A DNA stretch of 64,000 nucleotides, taken from assembly GCA_002502245.1 (NCBI GenBank), contig DAPW01000011.1, positions 1 through 64,000 on the forward strand. Reading direction: 5' to 3'. The stretch comes from Methanoregula sp. UBA154. Lineage in GTDB: Archaea > Halobacteriota > Methanomicrobia > Methanomicrobiales > Methanospirillaceae. Under the pieces are notes generated by a model. That model saw nothing but the letters and a program-made list of their open reading frames with translations, was not told the DNA's origin and ran no database searches. The translations under genes were made by a program, and so were the position numbers. Below, in pieces: positions 53,830 through 62,343 of this stretch (its first letter is position 1; each line of letters opens with the position of its first letter).

Positions 53830-54075
53830 ATGGCAGTGACCGGACCTTCGGTCATAGTACGCGGGCCGGGACGGGAGGAGTTTTATTTCGGAAACCAACA
53901 GCGGGAGGAGTCCCGCCGGCAGAAGCATGACCTGCCCGTATGACCGGTCACCGCGGGGATCAGGAACTTCCCCGCTGCTGCAACGGCCCGGCGCACCCGG
54001 CAGGGCGGAGGGATGCCGTGCGCCATGTCAGGCAGCCCGGCTCTTTTCCCTCGCGGTATAAAGTTCATCTTGGGA
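53830..54075 (+). pseudogene. Decayed N-terminal part of a GNAT acetyltransferase gene
   Basis: The frame reads MAVTGPSVIVR...EEF...REESRRQKHDLPV, then a TGA at 53941, and continues in the same frame with AATARRTRQGGGMPCAMSGS. The intact acetyltransferase at 60054 begins MAVTGPDVEVR, has EEF and EEYRGQKNDMPEERV, then LAATARCTRHPDGLEMDCVF in the same order. Identity is scattered but colinear over about 75 codons. No GNAT acetyl-CoA site (RGRGYARR) survives. This is a degraded duplicate. Confidence 0.7.
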
Positions 54076-54113
54076 ACGCACCGGACGCATTCCCTGCGAG
54101 TGAATGCATTGGC

Positions 54114-55763
54114 TTATTCCTGGTGCCTGGCCCCTTTGGCAAACCGTTCGCACAGCCTGCGGAGCTGGGGCGAGATGTCATACGGATCGAGAATAACCTC
54201 GAGAAGGGAGAGTTCTTGCGAGGCCTGCGCTTCTTTCAACGCCTCTGCCAGATCTTTTTCGGTTTTTATCAGGAATCCCTTTCCACAACCGATGATTTCG
54301 GGGATACGGTGATACCGCCATGCGGAAACATCGTTGAACACACCGTCAATCATGGGCCGCTCCGTCCCGAAGCCGCTGTTATTGAGCACAATCACGACAG
54401 GATTCATCCGGTAGCGTCCCGCTGTTGAGATCTCCATACCGGTCATCTGGAAAGCCCCGTCACCGCACAGGACAAGGGGCCGGAGATCCGGGCGTGCAGC
54501 CTGGACCCCGAGACAGGCAGGTACTGAAAATCCAAGGGAGGAATAGTATACGGGACACAGGAAGCCACCGGGTGCTGGAATGGTGATATCGAGGGAGATC
54601 AGGGCAGCATCTCCTACATCAGCGATGAGCACCGTCTTCTCATCGACAAACGAATTGAGCGCAAGGAAAAGGCCGGCAGTTGTAAGCTTCGCATCTGACG
54701 GGGAGAAGGCAGGTGTCCTCTCCCGGACCGGGGCCGGTGCAGCACTCCTGTCATGTACAATAAATTCTTTTCCGGAAATCTCCGGCAGGAGCTGAAGACC
54801 CGGCACCGGATAGGATTTCTGACCAATGGAGCAGTGGTCGCCGGCTAAGACGATCATTTTATCCGGATCCAGCACTGCGGTATTCGCTCCCATGTTGACA
54901 TCGGTCATCAGTACTCCCAGAAGGATGATGCAGTCACTGGATTCGACATACCGTCGTATGGCATCATCGCCCACAATCCCGGCATACACACCGAGAAAGT
55001 TCGGGCTCTTCTCATCGACTGCTGATTTACCGAGGAATGTGGAAACAACGGGGATATTGGCTTTGTCGGCAATGCTCTGAAGTGCACGTTCCAGATTATA
55101 CCGGGCAATCTCCACTCCCGCCAGGATAACCGGCCGTTCTGATGCATTTATCGCATCGACAACCTTTCCGGCAACACCGTCCGGAAGGCGGTTCTCATGG
55201 CCGGGGATTTCCTGGGTGGGGTGAGGAGTTTCAATATCCGGGACAACATTCACCATATCGCGGGGAAGTTCGATATACCCCGGCCGTTTATGGGATACAA
55301 TTGCCGATAATACACGATCAATATCCCGGTATGCTTCGGAGGGTTCCCTGATAACAGCTGAGGCCACGGTAACGTGTTCGAACATTCTGGCTTGGTCGTC
55401 ATATTCTTTTGCCTTGTGGTGGAGGAGGGGGTACTTCTGCCGCTCCTGCCACCCCGGAGCACCGGCAATGACCAGCAGGGGGGATTCCTCTGCATAGGCT
55501 CCTGCAACCGGATTCAGTACTTTGAGCCCCCCTGCATTCCAGGTAACACATACCACCCCAAGGCCATGCAAACGTGCATACGCGTCTGCAGCAAATCCGG
55601 CACCCTGCTCATCGCACGTATTGATAACCTGGAGCGGGCTCTTCTCCAGCCGGGAATAAAAATTCAGGATATAATCCCCCGGAATCCCAAAGACATGCCT
55701 TGCACCCTGTCCGGCTATCTTCCTGATCAGATATTCACCAATATCGGGTCGATCCTTCTGCAT
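54114..55763 (-). CDS. Thiamine-diphosphate 2-keto acid decarboxylase (pyruvate/indolepyruvate decarboxylase-like)
   Basis: A 549-residue ThDP enzyme that should turn a 2-oxo acid into an aldehyde and CO2. Glu52 in TCDEQGAGFAADAYARLHG activates the cofactor. The adjacent His115-His116 in YPLLHHKAKEY matches the paired catalytic histidines of pyruvate and indolepyruvate decarboxylases. The ThDP motif is CGDGAFQMTGME...NN, and NNSGFGTERPM gives the catalytic Glu. The start at 55763 has no clear ribosome-binding site; in-frame upstream codons would overlap the divergent lipoprotein gene. Substrate (pyruvate, phenylpyruvate or indolepyruvate) is undecided. Confidence 0.9.
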   Translation of the reverse strand: MQKDRPDIGEYLIRKIAGQGARHVFGIPGDYILNFYSRLEKSPLQVINTCDEQGAGFAADAYARLHGLGVVCVTWNAGGLKVLNPVAGAYAEESPLLVIAGAPGWQERQKYPLLHHKAKEYDDQARMFEHVTVASAVIREPSEAYRDIDRVLSAIVSHKRPGYIELPRDMVNVVPDIETPHPTQEIPGHENRLPDGVAGKVVDAINASERPVILAGVEIARYNLERALQSIADKANIPVVSTFLGKSAVDEKSPNFLGVYAGIVGDDAIRRYVESSDCIILLGVLMTDVNMGANTAVLDPDKMIVLAGDHCSIGQKSYPVPGLQLLPEISGKEFIVHDRSAAPAPVRERTPAFSPSDAKLTTAGLFLALNSFVDEKTVLIADVGDAALISLDITIPAPGGFLCPVYYSSLGFSVPACLGVQAARPDLRPLVLCGDGAFQMTGMEISTAGRYRMNPVVIVLNNSGFGTERPMIDGVFNDVSAWRYHRIPEIIGCGKGFLIKTEKDLAEALKEAQASQELSLLEVILDPYDISPQLRRLCERFAKGARHQE

Positions 55764-55793
55764 GGGTGAGGAGAGGAACCGAAAGAATATTAA

Positions 55794-55866
55794 CCTTAGG
55801 AAATGGTTTGAAAATCGGGAAATAAAATCACTAATTTTATATTTTCCGGTGCTCATAGTCCCGCTT
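55794..55866 (+). promoter_or_regulatory. Promoter shared with the second lipoprotein gene
   Basis: About 73 bp before the ATG closely resemble 62269-62343: GGAAATGGTTTGAAAATC, GGGAAATAAAATCACT, TATATTTTCCGGTGCTCA, TAGTCCCGCTT. A TATA-like TTTTATATTT is included. The shared promoter implies common control of the two paralogues. Confidence 0.6.
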
Positions 55867-57816
55867 ATGTTGCTTTCGGGTCGCGGTACGGATCTTGTTC
55901 TTCTTGTGCTGTGTGTTGGTCTGCTTGTCATGGGTTCCGGATGCATCACGGAGAAGCCCGCACCGGGTCCCGCTGCACCCGGAGATCTGAGTTCCCTGAC
56001 ACTCTACACGGAAGAGAACTACCCGTATAACTACGAAATGAACGGATCGCTTGAGGGGATATCCGTGGACCTCTTCGGGAGGATCACGGAAAAGATGGGA
56101 TACCCGATCCCGCGCGAAACCATCCGCCTGGCACCATGGTCGGAAGGGTACCAGGCTGCCCTCACCGGCAACCAGACCATGATCTTTGCGATCGCACGGA
56201 TACCCTCACGGGAAACGTCCTTCAAGTGGGCAGGACCAATTTACCCGTACACCACGGCAGTCTTTGCACGGCCGGACAGCGGGATCGGCATTTCCGCCCC
56301 CGGAGATCTCCTGCAGTACCGGATCGGGGCGGTCACCGATGACGCCGCTGTCCAGCAGCTGCTGGATGCGGGCGTGAACCGGAGCAGGGTCGTCCTTGTT
56401 GCAGAGGAGGCGCAGTTGATCGAAGCGATCCAGAACGGGACCATCGATCTCTGGGCGGACTCGGAGATCTCCGGCAGGATCCTTTCCCGCACATTAACCG
56501 GCAATGCGTACAGCTTCCGGGTTGTCCACCGCTTCCCGCCCATGGAGATCTACTATGGTTTCAGCCGTGATGTACCGGATGCCACCGTGCAGTCGTTCCA
56601 GAATGCGCTGGATGCCCTGAAGCAGGAGAAGGATGCCCGGGGCATCACCAGCTACGATGCCGTGGTCGGGCGTTATATCCCGTCGGTGGGCCTCGGGCAG
56701 CTCTCCTACCTGACCGAGGAATGGGCCCCGTTCAACTATGCGGACAAGGGCGTCCCGTCCGGGATATCACCCGAGATCCTTGACGCAATCTTCCGTACCA
56801 TGGGTGTCAACCGCACCCGGGCGGACGTGCAGATCGTCCCCCTGTCCGAGGGATTCCGCAGGACGCAGGGAAACGATACGGTCCTCTTCTCCATTGTCCG
56901 GTCAAAGGAACGCGATCCGCTGTACCAGTGGGCGGGACCATTCACCAGGGCACGGTTCGTTGTCTGGGCGCCTGCAGAAAAGAATATCACGATCGCGTCC
57001 CCCGCGGATATGAACCGGTACCGGATCGGCGCCGTGAAGGGAACCATCGAGAACACCCTGCTTGCCGATGAGGGCGTAAATTCCTCAAACATCGTCAACG
57101 GCCTCATCCCCACAGATCTCATAAGGATGCTGGAGGCAGACGAGATCGATCTCTGGGCAACCGGTGACGTGACCGGACGGTACGAGCTGCAGGCTGCCGG
57201 CGCAGATCCGGATAAATACGAGATTGTTCACACATTGAGCGAGAATGATTTCTACTTCATCTTCAGCAAAAATGTGCCGGCGGATCTCGTACGCGCCTTC
57301 TCGGACGGCATTGAAACCGTGAAGAACCAGGAGGATGCGCAGGGCTTGAGCGAGTACCAGCGGATCATCTACCGGAATATCGGCGTGGGATGCACACGGC
57401 AGCCGTTTTCCGACGAAGCCGTGGTTGCCCTCGTGAACCGCACGGCGGCGGATATCCGCAAGGATGCACCCGGCACGTTCCGGCTCATCAATGCCGGCCA
57501 GGCCCCTTACCGTGACGCAGAGAACCCGGAGCTGTACGTGTTTGTGTATGACACCGCCGGAACGTTTGTTGCGCACGGTTCCAATGTCCAGCTCGTTGGA
57601 GTCAGCTACAAAGGGAAGACCGACGTGACCGGCAAACCGCTCCATGACGAGATCGTGGCCGGCGCGCTGAAGAACGGAACCGGCTGGAATGAGTACGTGT
57701 ACATCAGCCCGGTCCAGACCAACCTGTACTACAAGCATACCTATTATTCCCTCACAACCGGGAGCGACGGGAAGTCCTATATCGTGGCGGCCGGTAATTT
57801 CAGGAAATGCAGTTAG
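55867..57816 (+). CDS. Lipoprotein with two SBP3 domains and a Cache-like domain
   Basis: A 649-residue exported lipoprotein (signal VLLVLCVGLLVMGSGC, lipobox GSGC). Residues about 45-290 and 305-530 are two type-3 solute-binding domains, each starting with L(Y/S)(Y/L)(T/E)EE(N/W).P.NY and containing LAPWSEGYQ or PLSEGFR. Residues about 540-649 resemble a Cache sensor domain (AQAPYRDAENPELYVFVYDT; YYSLTTGSDGKSYIVAAGNF). No membrane kinase or transporter is next to it. The ATG at 55867 is supported by alignment to its paralogue at 62344. Confidence 0.88.
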   Translation: MLLSGRGTDLVLLVLCVGLLVMGSGCITEKPAPGPAAPGDLSSLTLYTEENYPYNYEMNGSLEGISVDLFGRITEKMGYPIPRETIRLAPWSEGYQAALTGNQTMIFAIARIPSRETSFKWAGPIYPYTTAVFARPDSGIGISAPGDLLQYRIGAVTDDAAVQQLLDAGVNRSRVVLVAEEAQLIEAIQNGTIDLWADSEISGRILSRTLTGNAYSFRVVHRFPPMEIYYGFSRDVPDATVQSFQNALDALKQEKDARGITSYDAVVGRYIPSVGLGQLSYLTEEWAPFNYADKGVPSGISPEILDAIFRTMGVNRTRADVQIVPLSEGFRRTQGNDTVLFSIVRSKERDPLYQWAGPFTRARFVVWAPAEKNITIASPADMNRYRIGAVKGTIENTLLADEGVNSSNIVNGLIPTDLIRMLEADEIDLWATGDVTGRYELQAAGADPDKYEIVHTLSENDFYFIFSKNVPADLVRAFSDGIETVKNQEDAQGLSEYQRIIYRNIGVGCTRQPFSDEAVVALVNRTAADIRKDAPGTFRLINAGQAPYRDAENPELYVFVYDTAGTFVAHGSNVQLVGVSYKGKTDVTGKPLHDEIVAGALKNGTGWNEYVYISPVQTNLYYKHTYYSLTTGSDGKSYIVAAGNFRKCS

Positions 57817-57879
57817 GGACCGGGCCTTCCTTTTTCCTGATTTCTTTCTGCAGATGGCCGTGGGGGGGGATGGGAGGTG

Positions 57880-57965
57880 GTCCTGCCCCGCCGCTTTTGA
57901 AGCCCCGGTTGCGATAGTGTTGCAGTACCTGAACCGTGATTCTGGGACTCCGAAGGAATCAATCC
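57880..57965 (-). repeat. Variant fragment of the dispersed repeat (inverted)
   Basis: CCGGTTGCGATAGTGTTGCA and GTACCTGAACCGTGATTCTG match the inverted sequence of 5090-5150. It has the same variant box as 21868-21917. I see nothing more in the rest of 57817-58121. Confidence 0.6.
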
Positions 57966-58121
57966 CTGTTCGGGAACACGAGCCCGTCTCCGCGCCGGGA
58001 TCCTGTTGTTCCGGTTTTCCAGGGGCGGCTCCATGCGGAGCCGGTCCCGCGTTTTGTCAGCATCGCATCATTAAAGACAATGCTTTCCCGATACCACTGA
58101 TGAGACCTCATGGAAGGTACG

Positions 58122-59834
58122 ATGAACAACCGGCAGGTGGCGGCGATCCTGTACGAGGTCGCCGACCTCCTCGAGATCAAGGACGTGAAGTTCAAGCCGG
58201 TGGCCTACCGGCGGGCGGCCCACGGGATCGAGACGCTTGCGGAGGACATCAACCGGGTCGCCGAACGCGACGGGCTGGAGGAGGTTCCCGGTGTCGGGAG
58301 CCATATAGCCACCAAGATCCGGGAGATACTGAGTACGGGAAACCTCCAGTATCTTGAGCGGCTGAAAGGGGACGTGGGGCCCGGGGTGCGGGAGATCGCG
58401 GAGATCGGGGGCATCGGGCCGAAGAAGGCGGTATTCCTTCACCAGAAACTCGGGATTGAAAACATCGGCCAGCTCGAGACAGCGGCAAAGGAGGGCAGGA
58501 TCCGCGGACTCTTCGGTTTTGGCGCAAAGAGCGAGGCAAACATCCTCCAGGGAATTGCCGCACGGAAAGGCACGACAGGCCGCTTCCTCCTCGGGGCTCT
58601 GCTGCCGGTTGCCCTCAGGATGAAGGAGGCACTCGCCCGGCTGCCTGCGGTCCGGCAGGTCAGTCCTGCCGGCTCGATCCGGCGGATGAAGGAGACGATC
58701 GGGGATATCGACCTCCTTGCGGCATCCGCCGAACCGGGGCCGGTGATGGATGCGTTCTGCACGCTTCCTGAAGTTACCCGCGTGCTCGGCAGGGGCACCA
58801 CCAAGAGCTCGGTCGTCCTTGCCTCGGGTGTGCAGGTCGACCTGCGGGTGGTGGAGGAGGCGCAGTACTGGACAGCCCTCCAGTATTTTACCGGGTCCAA
58901 GGACCACAACATCGCCCTCCGGCGCCGTGCGCTCGAGCGGGGGTGGCGCCTCTCCGAGTACGGGGTGAAGGAGACCGCGACCGGAAAGAACCGCGCCGGT
59001 TCAACCGAGGAAGACCTGTACCGCATGCTCGATCTCCCCTATATCGAGCCGGAGCTCCGGGAAAACCGCGGCGAGATCGAGGCCGCGGAGAAGGGCATTC
59101 TCCCGCAGATTGTGCCGTACGGTTCCGTAAAGGGAGATCTCCATGTCCATTCGAGCTGGGGCGACGGGACGCACTCGATCAGGGAGCTTGCTGCTGCTGC
59201 CCGGGCGCGGGGATACGCGTACATCGCGATCTGCGACCACGTGCGGAGCCCCGGGATCGACCGGGGTCTTACGGAGGAGAAGATCGCACAGCAGAAAAAG
59301 GAGATCGAACAGCTCAACCGCAAGCTGGACGGGTTTTTCATCCTCCATGGGATCGAGTGCAATATCGGTGCGGACGGGTCGCTGGACCTTCCGCAAAACA
59401 TCCTTGCAGACTTTGACCTTGTCACCGCGGGCATCCACTCGCAGACGCGGATGCACGGCGATGAGATGACGCACCGCATCCTTGCAGCCCTGCAGAACGA
59501 CAGTGTTGACATACTTGGCCACCCGACCGGGCGGATCCTCCTCCAGCGCGAACCGTCCGATCTCGACCATCCTGTGATCTTCAAAACTGCAGCCGAACAG
59601 CACGTCGCGCTGGAGATCACCGGGGACCCGTCGAGACTCGATCTCCCCGACGTTCTCTGCAGGAAGGCAAAAGAGTACGGTATCACGTTCTCGGCCTGCT
59701 CGGATGCCCATGCGGCCGGCGAACTGCAGCAGATGGACCTCGCAATTGCCACCGCCCGGCGCGGGTGGATCGGGGCAGAAGAGATCCTGAACACCCGGCC
59801 GCTTCCCGGGCTCCGGAACCGGCTCCGTATCTGA
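58122..59834 (+). CDS. polX: DNA polymerase/3'-5' exonuclease PolX
   Basis: A 570-residue family X polymerase fused to a PHP phosphoesterase. The start ATG 58122 follows GGAAGGT; ATG 58110 is an alternative. An N-terminal helix-hairpin-helix (EVPGVGSHIATKIREIL; GIGPKKAVFLHQKLGIENIG) leads to the nucleotidyltransferase core (SPAGSIRRMKETIGDIDLLA; VQVDLRVVE) and the PHP domain (DLHVHSSWGDGTHSI; AICDHVRS; GIECNIGADG; DVLGHPTGR-like DILGHPTGR). It likely fills gaps in base excision repair. Confidence 0.96.
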   Translation: MNNRQVAAILYEVADLLEIKDVKFKPVAYRRAAHGIETLAEDINRVAERDGLEEVPGVGSHIATKIREILSTGNLQYLERLKGDVGPGVREIAEIGGIGPKKAVFLHQKLGIENIGQLETAAKEGRIRGLFGFGAKSEANILQGIAARKGTTGRFLLGALLPVALRMKEALARLPAVRQVSPAGSIRRMKETIGDIDLLAASAEPGPVMDAFCTLPEVTRVLGRGTTKSSVVLASGVQVDLRVVEEAQYWTALQYFTGSKDHNIALRRRALERGWRLSEYGVKETATGKNRAGSTEEDLYRMLDLPYIEPELRENRGEIEAAEKGILPQIVPYGSVKGDLHVHSSWGDGTHSIRELAAAARARGYAYIAICDHVRSPGIDRGLTEEKIAQQKKEIEQLNRKLDGFFILHGIECNIGADGSLDLPQNILADFDLVTAGIHSQTRMHGDEMTHRILAALQNDSVDILGHPTGRILLQREPSDLDHPVIFKTAAEQHVALEITGDPSRLDLPDVLCRKAKEYGITFSACSDAHAAGELQQMDLAIATARRGWIGAEEILNTRPLPGLRNRLRI

Positions 59835-60053
59835 CGTGCTGGCAAAACAACGGCTCCGGGCAACAAAGGAAGTAAATACCGGTTATGGCCTGGAATTTTT
59901 TTTTTGGCGGTCTGGCCGGTAAAGCAGGTAATTCCGGAGAAAAACCAAAGGAGGCTGAAGGAGACATCCCGGAATGGAGGATCCGTCTCCCGGCAGATCG
60001 CACGCCTCCTGAGGGTCATAACTATTTCCGCAAACAACGACTCACCAGTACAC

Positions 60054-60500
60054 ATGGCAGTGACCGGACCAGATGTCGAAGTGCGCGAGCTGAATTACGA
60101 AGAGTTCCCGCTTGCCGAGAAGTTGTGGGAAGAGTACCGCGGCCAGAAGAACGATATGCCGGAAGAGCGGGTCTTTGGCGTTTTCGGGAACGCCACTCTT
60201 GCCGCAACCGCCCGGTGCACCCGGCACCCGGACGGGCTCGAGATGGACTGCGTCTTTTCAAGTGAGCGCTTCCGCGGCAGGGGCTATGCGCGGCGTGCGG
60301 TCCAGGCGCTCATTGATGCCTGCGGCTCCGAACAGATCTTCATCCACTCGACCATCGTCCTCATCTCGTTTTACAAGACCTTCGGGTTTGTTCCCATACC
60401 GGAGGACCAGCTCCCGCGGACCATCCGGGAGCGGTTCCTCTTCTGCTTTGGCGAGATGGAAGGCTGCAATGTCTGCCCGATGGTGAGAGGGGGGCGGTAG
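60054..60500 (+). CDS. GNAT-family N-acetyltransferase
   Basis: A 148-residue acetyltransferase starting MAVTGPDVEVRELNYEEFPL. The acetyl-CoA-binding motif A is CVFSSERFRGRGYARRAVQA. Motif B is SFYKTFGFVPIPE. Cysteines CFGEMEGCNVCPM lie at the C terminus. A broken copy of the N-terminal half lies at 53830-54075. An earlier in-frame start at 59904 is open but unsupported. The target is unknown. It converges on the PLP decarboxylase gene. Confidence 0.85.
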   Translation: MAVTGPDVEVRELNYEEFPLAEKLWEEYRGQKNDMPEERVFGVFGNATLAATARCTRHPDGLEMDCVFSSERFRGRGYARRAVQALIDACGSEQIFIHSTIVLISFYKTFGFVPIPEDQLPRTIRERFLFCFGEMEGCNVCPMVRGGR

Positions 60501-60638
60501 CGCGTCTGTTCCGGACTGGTGTCCGAACCAGGCACCACCGACCCTTAAGGATCCCGCTACCCTGTCGGCTGAAGGAATTTCCCTCCGGACAAAGAACCTG
60601 AGCCGGCTGCCCGCAGTTGGTTTTCCTCTCTCCCGCGG

Positions 60639-62141
60639 TCATAATGCAGGAAAGAGCTGTTCCGGCTCTGCGGCCAGTTCATTTCCGATCCGGATAATTT
60701 CCCGGACGAGAAGGTCAAAGTCGTCCCGCCGGCTCCGGTGATTGGTAATGGCGACGTGCAGGTACCTGCGGCCATGGATGGTGACCGTTGAAGGCACCGC
60801 GATTCCCCGCTCCTGGAGTTCGGTCTCGATCTGCTTGTTCAGATCGTCAAGCCTCTCATCGTTCAGGCCGGGCCGGGTATAGCGGAAGTTGACAATGTTC
60901 AGGGAAACCGGCAATGCCAGCTCCAGTTCCGGGGCTGCTTTTATGAGTCCGGCCAGATAGTGCGCCTGCCCGATATTCTGCCGGATGAGCCGGCCAAACT
61001 TTTCGGTACCCTGCTCCTTGAAGGTCATCCATGCCTTGAGGGCGTGAAAGCCCCGCGAGAGCTCAAAACCGTAGTCGGCAAGCCAGGGCACATCAACACC
61101 GGTCAGACCGCGATCTCCTTCACCGTGTGCGAGATAGGTCGGGGTCAGGGAGAACGCGTTGCGGTGGTGGCCGGCATCCCTGATGAGGATACAGCCGATG
61201 GGGTACTGCAGGTACATCCACTTGTGGAGATCGAATGCCAGCGAATCAGCCCGTTCCATGCCGGCAACAAGGTGGCGGTATCCCGGGGCTATGGCGGCCC
61301 AGGCACCAAACGCACCGTCGACATGGAACCAGCACTTCTCGTCAGCGCAGATATCAGCGAGGGCATTGAGATCATCAATTGCTGCCGTGTTGGTTGTCCC
61401 GGCTGCCCCCACAACGCAGACCGGAAGAAGACCGTTCGCACGGTCGTTTTGTATCATGGCTTTCAGGGCCCCGATGTCGATCTGCAGGGACCCGTTCACC
61501 GGTACCCGGCGTAATGAATCGTTCCCGAAGCCGAGCAGTTCAACCGCCTTCTGGATCGAGGAATGAGCCTCGTCGGAACAGTAGACCGTCATCTGCTGCG
61601 CTCCATTCTGCATTCCCCTGCCCCGCACGTCGAACCCGGCCATCGTGTTCCGCGCTACCGCGAGGCCGATCAGGTTCGAAGCCGAGCAGCCGCTGGTGAG
61701 AAGGCCGCTTGCTTCGGGAGGATACCCCAGGAGTTCCTTGCACCAGTCCAGGACCTGCATCTCGACATAGTTATTGCTGAGGTAGGAGAACGCACCACTC
61801 ACGGAATCCGTTGAGGTCGCCAGCAGCTCTGCGAGCATCCCCATGACCGTTCCCGACCCGGCGACCCATCCCCAGAACCTCGGGTGGCTGTTGCCGATCT
61901 GGTACGGGAGCACATAGTCAACATACTCCCGGTATACCTCACCGGGCGGCTCAGGATAGGGCGGCAGCGGCCCTTCAAAATGGGCTTTCACTTCCTGTGG
62001 GGCATGCTGCCAGACGGGACGGTCGCGGAGGGTCTCGATATAATCCATTGCGTCATCCAGCATACGGTGGCCCAGGGCCCGCATGGACGCCCAGTCTTCC
62101 GGGTCCAGCGTTTCTTCTGAAAATGCGGTCTGATGGTTCAT
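60639..62141 (-). CDS. PLP-dependent decarboxylase, aromatic-L-amino-acid/glutamate type (group II)
   Basis: A 500-residue PLP enzyme. SDEAHSSIQKAVELLGFG has the ring-stacking His. VHVDGAFGAWAAIAPGYRHL-like HVDGAFGAWAA carries the Asp that binds the pyridine N. The Schiff-base Lys is in AFDLHKWMYLQYPIGC (near residue 305). GCSASNLIGLAVAR and GNSHPRFWGW also fit group II. The substrate could be tyrosine, phenylalanine, tryptophan or another L-amino acid; archaeal MfnA is distantly related but shorter. It is convergent with the acetyltransferase and divergent from the lipoprotein at 62344. Confidence 0.93.
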   Translation of the reverse strand: MNHQTAFSEETLDPEDWASMRALGHRMLDDAMDYIETLRDRPVWQHAPQEVKAHFEGPLPPYPEPPGEVYREYVDYVLPYQIGNSHPRFWGWVAGSGTVMGMLAELLATSTDSVSGAFSYLSNNYVEMQVLDWCKELLGYPPEASGLLTSGCSASNLIGLAVARNTMAGFDVRGRGMQNGAQQMTVYCSDEAHSSIQKAVELLGFGNDSLRRVPVNGSLQIDIGALKAMIQNDRANGLLPVCVVGAAGTTNTAAIDDLNALADICADEKCWFHVDGAFGAWAAIAPGYRHLVAGMERADSLAFDLHKWMYLQYPIGCILIRDAGHHRNAFSLTPTYLAHGEGDRGLTGVDVPWLADYGFELSRGFHALKAWMTFKEQGTEKFGRLIRQNIGQAHYLAGLIKAAPELELALPVSLNIVNFRYTRPGLNDERLDDLNKQIETELQERGIAVPSTVTIHGRRYLHVAITNHRSRRDDFDLLVREIIRIGNELAAEPEQLFPAL

Positions 62142-62268
62142 GACGATCCTCTTGAAAAACCTTCAACGGACTGGTATATGAGGTTTATTTTTTGTCCGGA
62201 ATTCCCCGGCAACTGATTATCCGGGTGATCCCGCTGCATAGTTGAGGACGGGTACCGTCAGGATTTAT

Positions 62269-62343
62269 CCCTCAGGAAATTGTCTGGAAATCAGGAAATA
62301 AAAATCACTATTTTTTTATAATCCGGCGCTCAGAGTCCCGGTT
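62269..62343 (+). promoter_or_regulatory. Promoter copy of the second lipoprotein gene
   Basis: GGAAATTGTCTGGAAATC, AGGAAATAAAAATCACTA, TTTTTATAATCCGGCGCTCA and GAGTCCCGGTT correspond block by block to 55794-55866. This shows that the duplication included the promoter. Confidence 0.6.

Noticed and set aside
59039..60055. 338-codon antisense frame over polX and the gap behind it
   Set aside because: It mirrors the PHP domain of PolX and has no motif of its own.
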